Source: Scortum barcoo
Lineage: Eukaryota > Chordata > Actinopteri > Centrarchiformes > Terapontidae
Direction of reading: 5' to 3'
Length of the DNA stretch: 64,000 bases
Assembly: GCA_023238725.1 (NCBI GenBank)
Contig: CM041554.1
Coordinates: 20,446,050-20,510,049 of the forward strand
Shown: positions 1 to 12,400 of the stretch, in pieces
Layout: the number at the start of each line of letters is the position of its first letter
Position numbering within the stretch: position 1 is the stretch's first letter
Notes under the pieces: model-generated
What the model saw: the letters and a program-made list of their open reading frames with translations, nothing else
Told to the model about the DNA's origin: nothing
Databases searched by the model: none
Position numbers and translations under genes: made by a program

Positions 1-293
1 CTTGTACACATAAACAGGTAACAAGGAAGGTGCTCAAAAAAACCAAAACATTAACCATGGAAAAACAGGACACGTTTCAGTCTTAATGCTGCTGAGTGCT
101 TCGTCATTTCATTTCGCTTTAACACCATATGACAGAAAAAGGAAAACGAAACCACAATGTGTTTCTATTTTTTGGAAGCCCAAAATAGCCTTTCTACTAT
201 AGTTAACATCTGTTGAAGCCCTCATCCACAGGTCACCTCAGATGCTTTAGTGTTTTGAGTGTCCTGATTTCTCCTACCTGTCTTTCTCTACAG

Positions 294-481
294 TGTGTAA
301 CTGTGATCTGGCTCGATCTGGCTTCTTCCAGAAGAAGGGCGAGTACATCTGCACGGCAGACTATCAGCGTCTGTACGGTACACGCTGCGACCGCTGCGAC
401 AGCTTCATCACAGGAGAGGTGGTCTCCGCTCTGGGACGCACGTGCGTACCACCCCAAGTGCTTTGTCTGCAGTGTCTGCAG
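294..481 (+). CDS. ablim3: ablim3 exon: end of LIM1 and start of LIM2, with a 4-base frame disruption
   Basis: The acceptor is the cag at 291-293 and the donor gt is at 482. The exon begins with two bases completing a Val codon and reads CNCDLARSGFF, then the LIM1 end, then CDRCDSFITGEVVSALGRT of LIM2. After GRT the conserved YHPKCFVC continues only in another frame, because four extra bases sit at about 441-447 (the tgcg between acg and tac). Without them the LIM2 spacing C-x2-C-x16-H-x2-C is perfect and the exon joins 3954 in phase. As written, the frame runs into the intron and stops at about 526. The cause could be a sequencing or assembly error, a polymorphism or a true lesion. The rest of the gene looks intact, which favours error or a recent variant. 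Confidence 0.85.
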
Positions 482-3400
482 GTACACATGCACACAAACA
501 CAGACACACAGTCTCCTACTGTATGAACCGTACTGGGCAAGGGCTGCAACTAATGATTGATTTAATTTCCGATTAATATGTTGATAATTTTCTCTATTAA
601 TCAATTAATTGTTTGGTCCACAGAAAATGGTGATAAATGTTGATCTCTGTCCCACAAAGCCCAAGGAGACATCCTAAAATGTCTTGTGTTGTCCACAATT
701 TGAAAGATATTTCATTTACTGTCATACAGAGCTAAAGAAACCAGAAAATATTCACATTTAAGAATCCAAAATTAGCGAATTTGGGCACTGTTTCTCAGGA
801 AATTACTCAAAATTATTAACTGATTATCAAAATAGTTGGCAATTAGTTTAGTTAATTTTTCCAAAACGAACACTGTGTAGTAATTTTTTCCATAAACAGA
901 TAGCTAACTTCTGTTTTCATGTTGATGTTTTCAAGAAAAATGATGAAATCATAACAGATAAAATCCCAATAAGTATTGATATTGCAATATTTTGTAAAGG
1001 ATTTTATCCATATTGCCATCTTCTAGCACCTCACATTTTCCCATGCTCTTAAATGTCTACATATTCTGAACACATGATCTTGTCTGTTCTGTATCTGTTC
1101 AGTGATGAAGCACAAAACATGATTCACTAGTGAAAATAGCCTGTTAGAGAACAGCATGCTAGAGGAGAGGACAGAGAACAGGAGAGGAATTGTGGAGCTC
1201 CTGAATAAGAGATGTACGACTGTTTTCTCTTTCTCTGTCATGAGTCACTGTTTTCCACCCCATGACTGAGCGATCCTTTCTCAGAAGATGCTAAACAAGC
1301 TGCATCTTTTTAAAATGAGAAGCGCAAAGGTGACTCATTTCTTTATGGTGCGTTCGGCAAATGCCAAACGACTGAGCTCACGATCCAGTCTTATCTCAGC
1401 TCCTGCGAATGTCAATAAAAGTCTGATTGGGAGGCTCGGCGTGCTGCCGCTTTGCTTGGTCGAGACACGATTCCAAAAAGGAGAGTTGACCTGGTCTTTC
1501 TCGCTGTTAGATTTAGTAAAAGTAGGCCATCTCTCCTCTGACCTCCATCAGTGTTCATGTTAAGCTGCTCCTGAAAGAACTAAACAGTCAGCATCCCCGT
1601 TGGCTCCTCTGCTCTCTTAATTTCGTCATTTCGCTCATTTTATCGCCCTCTCCTCTCCTTCTCTGCCATGCACCGTTCTTTAAAAGTCCCTCCTCTCTCT
1701 GTTTGCTTTGCATATACGTGCACCGTATGTGGGAACACCCGTCTCCAGTTCGCTCTTCCTCCCCACCCGACTGTTTTGATGTGTTATGGGGTTTACATAA
1801 GAGCGATTTTTTTTTTCACTCACCTCCCTCCAGGAGCGTTGTGTTTGTCTGATGTCGTGTATCTGCCTGACATTGGCTGATAAACATGCGGTCATGCCCA
1901 GCAGCAGTGGAGCAGTCCTGGCAGTGACAGGGATGTCTGTGCGTGTGTGTTTGTGTATGTGTGCGCACGTCAGTTTATGTGGAGTCAACTGGAAGAGACA
2001 GCGAGAAGCCGAAGGGCGAATCTCTTCTTTCCTGCTCCGTCTGCCCTCTGTCACATTGCTCACAGTCCTTTCTTGTATTTTTCCCCCCCATCCATCCTCC
2101 CCTCCGTCCTATCTGTCTCCTCCTCCTCCTCCTCCTGCTCCTCATCCTCATCATTACCCATCATCATCTCCCCGCTCTTAATCATCATCCGCATCACATC
2201 GTCTTCCCTTGCATCTTCATCATCGTCTCCCCTTTCTCTTTGTCATCGCGGCCTCAGCTCTAATGAAGGCGGATTGCGAGTTTCACTTCTCGGCGGTGAT
2301 CAAAGTGAGGGGGCACATCGCTAAAGCCAGAAATAGCTTTTACTTCTGTGGCCAGGTTAAAAAAAAAAAAACAGAGGGGGGTTGGGTGGGATGGGGAGAA
2401 TATAAAAAAACATGCATTAAATATGTAAACAGAGTAAATTTTTAAAGCGCTGAGAAAGGCTGACAAGGCAGGACTGTCTTGGGGGAGTGAGAGCAACACA
2501 CAGGTAAAGGCAAGGACACACAGTCTTCTGCGCCATCGCAGCATTTCCTGGGCTTAAGTTGGACCATAGACTGGAACAGCTATGATCAGCCACTTATACA
2601 AGCCTGTCGTGCTTGGAAGTGGATACAGATGTACACCTCAAAAACAGACTGCATGCTTGTCTAGTTTTCTTAGTTAAGCCTTTTCCTCAGTGTGGCCTGT
2701 CAGTAAAATTCAATTTTTTTAATTGTTTGAGTTCACAAACAGATGGTTAACCTTGAGGACTGGGTGAAATTGAAATTAAGCCTAAATGAATAATACGCTT
2801 TATCAGTTTTCACTGACTTGTGTCCCTTTCAGTATTTACCAGGGCTTTTTTTTGGATATCTGTGTGGTGAAATGGCTCAGCTGCTCTACTCACTTATCTG
2901 TCCTTTTGGTTTTATATATGGATGTCTTTGAATAATAAAAAAGCACAAAAGGAGCAAACCTGGAATCCTGTATGTGCCGGTTCCCTCCACACACACTTGT
3001 ATTCAGACAGGAACAGTTGTAAAATACCGCCAGAGAAACACACTTTCTCGTGCTCACAACCTTTTTCCACGCTTGCCTCTGTACATCTCTTAAGTGCGTA
3101 CATGACTGCTGCACTCCTGTATGCTGACTGTGAGCCCTGCTGGAGACTCTAGCCTCCCTCTGGGTCTTGGCTCCGGCTCCAGGCCTCGGCAGGGGAGTAA
3201 AAGGATTACTGCCGTCTATGTCTTTTAAACAGCCTTCCCTAAGCCTTTTAGCTCCCCATTCATTCTCACATCCTCCCCGGTCATAAAGAAATCAATCCGA
3301 CTCTTTGAAAATGCTATAGAAGAGGAGAGAGGGACAAAATTGTGCATCATGATATGGTAAATTTAATGTCATCAGCTCTGTCTTGCTGTCATGTTCTCTG

Positions 3401-6400
3401 CTTGTCAGCATTTGTGTGTATTTACCCATCTTAAGCCTACTCTAGCTGTAAGGCGGTAAAGAAAACAGTGACCTGGTGACACCAGCTGTGTAGGGGAATG
3501 AACTCGGGCAGAGTGAGCTGGGAGTACATACTGTGAGAGAAGGAGGCAGTTAAGATCAGTATGCATGCCGCACTTTCTCCCTAATAACTTTTCATTCTCA
3601 CTGAGAGAGCCAGTTTTCCTTTTAGAAGCCCGTGGCAGCGTCACATTATCGCCTCTTTAATCACAGTGCAGCCAGGTGCTCCTGCAACAATCAGTGTCCC
3701 ATTAACTGGCCACCTCTGTTTGGAAATGTATTTTCAGGTTCATAGAGGGTGTCAGACTGTATTTAGCTTGTGTCAGCAGGATTATGGCCTGTCTGTCACC
3801 CAATCATGTTTCTGCCAGCACGCATTTGTTGCCTCCTCGTATACGCTTGCTTGTAATGTAAACGCTCATAATCACAGCAGGAATTTTATCTCCCATTGTG
3901 TGCTTGTTTTCAAATTTTTCTCTCCTCTCTCCATATATTTTTTACCTCCTCAGCAAACCCTTCCCCATCGGAGACAGAGTGACGTTCAGTGGAAAGGACT
4001 GCGTGTGCCAGCAGTGCTCTCACACACTCGTCAAGCCAAATGAACCGATCAAGATCCACGGGCCCAGCCGTAAGTCCGCCGTCCGCCTCGCTCTGTCTGC
4101 TCTGTTTAGGGCCACCGGCTGCTGCAGTGTGCAGAGTCTGATGCAATGTGTCCACGAGGCCCATTTAGCTCATTTAGCTAATCAAGTGTCTGTCAAATCA
4201 GTGGTCTCGACCTGTCGTGCTGATCTGCCAGCTGAGCATTACGCAACACAAACAAACACATCATTCATTCATCACTGTCAAATGGAAAAGAGCATTCACT
4301 GCACACCTGCACGCGCATACACCTTTCACACATCGCACTATATAGTTGTTTGCATAATTAAATAATGAGCTGGATATCCTGTGTGTTGTTAGACTTTGTG
4401 TATGTTGAAAGAGTGCCTAGCCCTCACCTTTTGAGCATAACACTGGAAAATGACAAATAATGATCCAACAACAGAGCAATGGTGATTGATAGCGAATCAT
4501 TTGTTAAGTGTGGCATACAGACAGCAGCCTGCTGCTCACTGGCTGTGCAGTAATAACAGATGGTGAGAGAGGCAGTGAGTAACCGTCCTCTCCAGATCGC
4601 TCCATTCAGGAGGATAAAATCCAAACGGCTCCCCAGGTACATGTTCATCATTCTGTCTTGAGGAGGCAGTCTATGAGACGGGCCGCAGAGTGCAGGCTCT
4701 CAATGTAATGCACTGGCTTTTACAGACTGTTCCTCAATAATGGAGATATTTAAGAATGCAAGGGCAAGCTCTGTGTGCAAAAGTGGTACAAACACATTTA
4801 GTCAGTACAAAATGTTTTTAGGAGTGTTTTTTAGGAGGAAAGGCTGGGCTTTACATGATTATTTTCAGAGGACTGCTTTTTCACACATCGGTGACCAAAC
4901 CCTAACCCTGAGAAATTTAGTTTTATAATTATAATGATTCTTTTAGTTGCCCATCTTTATCACTCCTTGTGTCCTTAAAGTGATTGTTCAACATTTTTGA
5001 AAATATGCTGTTTGGCTTGCTGAGTGAGATGAGCAGATGAAGCTGTTATATGTAAATATGAAGCTACAGCCAGCAGGCTGTTAGCTGATGTTAGCACAGT
5101 TGCCAGTTTTGTCCAAAATCGGCCAATCACCACTATCTTATTCAACGAATTAACCCTCTGGAGTCCAGGGTATAATTGGCCGTTTTTGACTACTTTTGAT
5201 TTTACCTTTTATATTTCACCTTAAAAACTGTTTACCATGCCTTGTTTGGTATATTTTTTTTCAGCACAACCTCATATGTGTGATTTTATAGTTATTTTTT
5301 CATTTTGACATACTGTATTAACACACTGGACCTAAAATCCTACACAAAAAACATAAAATCCGAACAGGAAAAAGGTTGATTTTTTACTGTCTAATGTCTA
5401 ACGAACCATTTTTATAACTTAGAATACAAATATAAATTATAAATTTCAAAACCTTATGTACAAATTTAGCAAACAACAAAGTTATTTACAACTATTTACA
5501 TTAAAATGCAGGCAATGCCTCAGGTGTTTTGTACAAGGTGGGTATGTACAGTGTATTATGTACAGTATATACAGTATGTACAGTACAGCAGCATGGGTTT
5601 TGTGTTTGTTAGGGGATATTTATATGATATTTATATGATAAAAACTATGTAATAAAAACTATGAAAAATATATTATATTGTATATATAAATGTAATATTG
5701 TATTGATTAGGTCAATAGGTGTTTCCTTACAATAGCCCAATAGCCTGTGTTTACCGTTTCCTCCTGCACAAAACGCGCACCAAATGTGACGACGATATTC
5801 AGATAAAATAAATAATTCACAAATTTTATAAAGTACAACATAAATTAATTATCACAAATTTTACTCGGCGTATCAACACAATTAAAAAACAACTAATATA
5901 TAGTTTGAAGTCCAACGGAGACTCTGCGATGCAGTCAGTGTTTTTTTGCTATGTCATCGTAAATCGGTAATGTAATTTTGCGTGACTTCAGAGAGTTTTA
6001 AACAAACAACCTAGTAGGACAGGGTCGGAGTAGCTGTTTCTCCTGTTTCCTTCTGTTTCCAGTCTTTATGCTAAGCTGCTGCCTCTGTCCTATCAAAGTG
6101 TTATCGACCTTCTAATTACCCAGCAGGAAAGCAAATAAATGCGTTTACAAAAATTTTAAACTCTTGCTTCAGGATGATTCTCATCTCGACCTGAAATGGA
6201 TACAGCACAAAATTATATTCCTTGGTTTCTCTCTTTGTTTGTTTGGAAGTTTGGAAAAAAATAACCTTATAACCTTGGATGGCAGCCCAAATTTGTCATT
6301 ATGGATAAAATAATTTGCTGAATGTAGAAAATCTTCAGTGCAACTAGACTAGACAGGGCTTAGTCGAGGCCTAGAAATACCTCTCATTTGATTTTATGAA

Positions 6401-9400
6401 CTTTATTTTTGGGGCGTCTCATTAATGTCAGGTTTAAGACGACTATGACCTTCAGACAGAGCCAGACAGAGCCAGTCATATTGAATGGACAGACATGAGG
6501 GGGAAATGTTCTCATCGAGCAACTGTATAAGCATATTTCCCCAATTATTTTGCTTGTGACAGCTGACGAAAACACCTGCTGTGACACCACAGAGCCAGAG
6601 ATGCAACACCAGTTTTCTTTTTTTTTTTATGTAAACACACCAAAGATTTCCTGTCACAGGCTCTGTTAAATAATTCTTAGATAATCTAATACTGATTTTA
6701 TTCTGTGTCTAAAATGGGAACTGAATCGTGACTCAGATGAAAATCGGCTGTGCACAGTCACAGTCTGGAGCTGGCAATATAGACTCAGCACTACCACCAA
6801 ATGACAGTTAAGATTTATTTGGACTGCAGAAACGCGACTCAATACTCTGCAGTTTTTCACTGCAAAACACAGTTTGTCTTGGCTGACAGGGCAGAGTGGA
6901 GTGGTCCCTTGTGACTACAGGCTTCTCTCAGGGGCAGTGGACCGGGTCAGAAAAGATTAGCTAAGCCAAACGTCTTCCAAATGGAAACAAATGGAGTGCT
7001 GACCTTTTTTCCAGCATTTTGACACAAGCAGCCGCGCATCGTTTGCAGCCTCTGGGCCGTCCTACCTCTTTCTTGCCCTGTTAGCGGCAGTCAATAACAC
7101 CCGCCGGGGCGTCTTTCTGAGGGAGATGGAATGTACATTATTCTTATAAACAGTGCACGCTTGTCTATAAGAGAGAGAAACAGTCAAAAAGAGATTCGGA
7201 CATGTCTCTTGTGTGGGGCATTTTATGCAACTGTTTTATCCCTGAGGCTGTTTCACTGATACTTGCTTCCTGCCTGCATTCAATCATGTTTAACAGTGCT
7301 TACTGTTGAGAGAACAAGCCTCACAGCTCTGCAATATCCCGCATTAGTATGGCTATTGATTAAGGAGGTGGCTGTGCCACAGGGGTATAAAACTCCATTT
7401 AGGAGCCCAGTAGGTGTTTAAAGATGTGCAATTACACCTTGGCTCACTTTGTCTTTCTCTGTCTCTTTTTTTCCCTCCATGCCTTCCCCCCTTCATTACA
7501 TTTCCCCTCTCTCTCTCTGTTGGCTTCTCCCTGTCTCTTTTCCTGTTCTTCTCGCCTGCTCTTTCACACTTCATTCCTCTCTAGACTGCGCCGGGTGTGG
7601 AGACGAGATCAAGCAGGGTCAGTCTCTCCTGGCGCTGGAGAAACAGTGGCACGTCAGCTGCTTCAGATGTCGGACCTGCAACATGGTCCTCACAGGAGAG
7701 TACATCAGCAAGTGAGTGTGTAAAAGGGAAGAACATCTCAAAGCATCAGATTCTCTTGTATCACGCAAATACACTTATTTATTTATTTATTTTTTACCAT
7801 ATCCAGTTTCTCTCTAGATATATTAAACTGTGCATTTGGCACACTACAGCAGTTTTTTTTATTCTCTGTGTTACAGGGATGGCGTGCCATACTGTGAGGC
7901 AGATTACCACGCCCAGTACGGGGTGAAATGTGAGACCTGCAGCAGATACATCAGTGGAAGGGTTCTGGAGGTGAGAGTGGGATTCAACATGAGACGGTGT
8001 TGGCGGCAATTTATCTGCTCTGAATTCTGCGGTAACTCAGAAACCTCAAATTGGGAGTTGACTGAGTGTAATTAGCGTTATCAGAAATGAGCAGTTGCAT
8101 TTTATCCTCGGCTCCCTTTAAGCCCTCCTGTGCTTTAGGGAGTGAGCGACTTAAGATCGGAGGGTGATAAGAATTTGGTTCCGCTTTACTAAACCAAAAC
8201 AAATTCAGCTGCAGCGTGTTAGCCCGGTCAAACATTGGTGCACATCCACTTTTTCACAGTCTCTTCCGGGAGCATGGTTGAGCAGAACACAGGCAGGAGG
8301 AAAAAAGGTGAGATTGAATCATAACAACGTGTAAAGGAGTTGAGAGGAAAAGGGGAGTTATAAAAAGATCACAGGGTAAAGAGTGGAGGGAAAAGATGGA
8401 GGAAGGAGAGACGCAGAAAACTAATTCTGCAGTGATAGAAACGCACATTTTAGCTTTGCATGCTGAGGCACCTCTAAAAAGAGCCAGAAGACGGAGTCAG
8501 TGGTGGGAGGAGAGCAGACAAGGAGCTGAGGATGGACAGAGGAAGACAGTGTGTGAGAAAGAGGAGAAAGGAGAGTAAGGACTGGAGCATGGTGGAAAAT
8601 AATGAAAGTGATAAAGTGCAGATGCTAATTAAATGTTTTGGAAGAGTCTCTGGGGGGGTGTCTCTCATCTGTTGGGACCTGAGGAAAAGGGAGCAGACAT
8701 GGTAAAAACTTTGTCAGACACACTCCCACGCACACACATATACACACTCACGGGGCCTTGTTGTCCCTGTGCTCCTTTGCTTGTCAGAATGGCTGGTGTA
8801 AAGTGCTTTGTTCCTGACGATCAGCCTCTCTGGGCTATTTATAGACATGGGGACGTGTCAGCCTTTATCTGTGAGTCTCCCTCTCTCTCTCTATCTTCCC
8901 TCTATGTCTCTTTCTCTGAACATTTGTGTGCACCTGCACGCATGACACTCTCTGCTGTCAAACTTTGATATCATAATGATTTACTTTAAGGCACGGCGAG
9001 GTTCGACTCACGGGAAGTCAGCTCCAGGAACAGTGACTTCTCAAACATACAGTACACATTTAGGACACACTTTGGGATGAAAAAACAGTTTGACACCTGA
9101 TTACTGTTTAGTTTCACCAATTATTACCTATAATTTTATCATCCTGTTTGTCCATTGTGTGATTCCGTTTGCTCGGCACGCACGACATCTTTTGCGTGTC
9201 TGTCCATCCTGACAGAGGGATCCCTTCTCTGGTGCTTTTTTTATCCCATTAAAGGGGTTTGTGTGGGGAGTTTTCAGTACAGTTATACTGTTGTCTCTGA
9301 AAACAAAAACATTTAAAAAAGCTTCCATTGATGCATGGAGTTCACTGAATAGCACTTTAAATAAAAACAGCAATTAGTTGATTTTTTTTTACCCATAGTT

Positions 9401-12400
9401 TTGTTGCACAGATGCCAATAATTCATCTTGTTAGTCTGCCTTAATGTGTCATCTCATCATAATGTCAGAGGAGTCGCTTCAATCCCATGTCATACAGGTC
9501 TCTTTACTTTCATACATTGAAAACACAGGCTAATCCGTCCATGTTTACATCTGTGTTTTGTGATGAGGCTTCCACAGAGCCTGTCTTCAGTCCAGCTTTG
9601 CAGAGCTGAAGGTTGTTAGTATAATGAGTAGTTTTGAATAGATGGAGAAGGGGAAGAAATAAAGGAAGGAAGCAGGAGAACGAGGAGCATAAAACCTACT
9701 TTCTTTAGTTTCACTTCTTTTCTTTCCCTTCCTCTCTAAGTGTCTTAGTTTGCCAATAAATATAGCAGCCTGTTAATGCCACCGGAGAGAAAGGGGGCCT
9801 CATTAGGAGTGGTAGCAGCATTTGTTGAACTGATACCATATGACCAGAGACGGTAAATGCTCTGCTACTCGGAAAGCATGAGACGGAAATGCTGCATCCT
9901 CTCCTGGCTTTTCCTTTCAGAGTAACCTGAGACAGACCAGCAGAGCGGGGATTGGTTAGATACAATTAAGAGGCATATACCGTTCTTTGCAAGTTCTTGG
10001 AGGGAGCACATTCGTCAAAAAGGCCCGGTTTCCTGCAGATAAAAGTATCCATTTTGTGAAAAGCAGGGAAGGTCAGTGTGGCATAAACGCACACACTCAG
10101 GCAGTTTGGATGAAACACTTCAGGTATCCTTGACGCATGCCCACGTGTCAGCAGTGCTCCTATAAATAGAAATTCTCTAACGATGTGTCAGAAAGGCAGA
10201 GGCGACAGGGCGGGGGCCACGCCTCAGCCACCACCCTGAGAGACACATGTGAGAAAACATCAGAACTGGACTGGACATGGTGACATCACACTGCATTACC
10301 TCGTGTCCATTTCACCTGCACCACATGTGTTTTGATGTTTTCCCTCGGGGCGCTCCGAGTGTCCAAGGACATGTATTGTGTCCTTCGCTTACATGACCAC
10401 CTACTTCTCACTTTCTCTCTGCAGCTCACACACACACACACATGCTCCCAACACTTTTTCTTCATGTGACTGACCTACAGGGATCTTTGCTCTAATTATG
10501 TGTGTGGAGGAGAATGGGCGGCGGCTGTCACGTGATGGCTGCATGCTGCATGAAACAGCCACGGGCTACGCAATGATATGTCAGTAGATTATGAGGGCAT
10601 TGGTGGTCAGGTGATGTACAGTAAGAAGAAGGGTGGAGATAACGACCTGCTCAATCTGTGTGGCTCTTTACGATGATAATTTATGTCCATTCACACCACC
10701 TCGTCTCCTCTCTCCTCGTTACAGGCGGGAGGGAAGCACTACCATCCGACCTGCGCTCGATGCTCCCGCTGCAACATGATGTTCAAAGAGGGAGAGGAAA
10801 TGTACCTGACAGGTGAAACTTGATGCCGAGACATCCACAGACACACAAACACACACACATGCTGCGCATACACCACCCATGTAGATGAATGCTTGACATG
10901 TGGAAACACCCAACCTGTCTCTCCCTCTCGCTCCTCTTCAGGATGCGAGGTGTGGCACCCATTATGCAAGCAGGCGGCGAGGGCAGAGAGGAGGCTGAGG
11001 GTGAGATAGAGATTGAAATGAAATCGTTAAAGTAAAATGAAAACTGATTTCCACACCGTGTGCGTTCTCTCCTCTCCATTACTCACCACTTTGTCTGCTT
11101 GTCCCTCACAGCACAGACGCCTGTCAGAGGCCTCCATCTCTCCTCCGGGCTCCTCCATAGGCTCGCCCAGTCGGGTTATATGTGTAAGTAGACTGCGACT
11201 CTGCAGCTTTCAATCAGTTTTAGCTGCCGCTGCCCATGAGCTGACCCTGAAAGCACAGTAGCTGCACAAGAAAACACAAGCACTGCCCATAGGCTTGAAT
11301 TGTTTAACCCAAGAGGCTGCTCACTCCCTTGGCCTGTTCACTTGTCTGTGTCCTAACCTCTGTTGTCATTAGTGGTGTGGCGGGAGTTAAAAAGAAGTGT
11401 TTTGTTGTCACAATGTGAACAACTGTTACAACACAACATTAATGTGGCATATCTGTGACGACCATCTTCAGTTCCCAGGAAGTACTGAAATGATGATTTG
11501 AGGGCATGTAGGTTAAAACTGTCTTTTGAAGGGTTGAATTAAAGTTTTGTATTTCATTTTTAGTATTTTAATGAAGCAGGTACCTTGAATTTGAAATTTT
11601 GAAAAAAAAATGTTAAATGCAAAAAATGTATTCATATATTCACATATGTTCATGTTTCAACCAAACTTAGCCCAGATTCAACTTTGATACCTTTGATGTG
11701 CAAAACACTGAATTGGTACTTCCTGGTTGGCCATTTAATCCCCCCACATCCCCCCAAAATATACATATATGTATGAAAAATCTATGGAAGCTAATTTATG
11801 TGAGGGGTGTCACTCTGTGCATTGCAGAGTTGGACCGATTCCATTTCCAAACGAGGCTCCTTCAGCTAATTTATGGAACTGAGTCCAACTGTGCTGCTTG
11901 GCAGTCTGCTGAGCGTTGCTGCATGTCGGCAGTATTAGCATGTCAGGGGTTGTCTGCATGCAAGCAGGAGTCACCGCTCTCTCTGCTCGGCCCTGCCCTG
12001 CTCTGCTCTCGTCTCATAATCAATGACCTTTCTGTTTAAGGTGATGGATGAGCGAGAAATGCTGTGTAAGCACACTTGTCGTCTCTCTCTCTCTCTCTCT
12101 CACGCTGTCTTTGCTTCCTCTGCTCTCTTTCTCACACATGCTGAGCTCCTGAAGGTCAACAACTTACACTGCTGTCAGGCTTTGCAGCAGCACATGTGTA
12201 CACGCACATACAGTATGTGTGTGTGCGTGTGCTTCATCAGCTCTTTCTCGCTTCCACTCGCCGCTGCACCATCCCCTCACCGTCACCTGCTGGAGTTTTC
12301 CATTCTACTTTGTTAATGTGCATCGTCCATGTGGTTGACGTTGGGCCTTGTTGCTGTTGTCTGTCTTTGGTGCGTGTTTGTATGTGTGTGTGTCCTCTCT

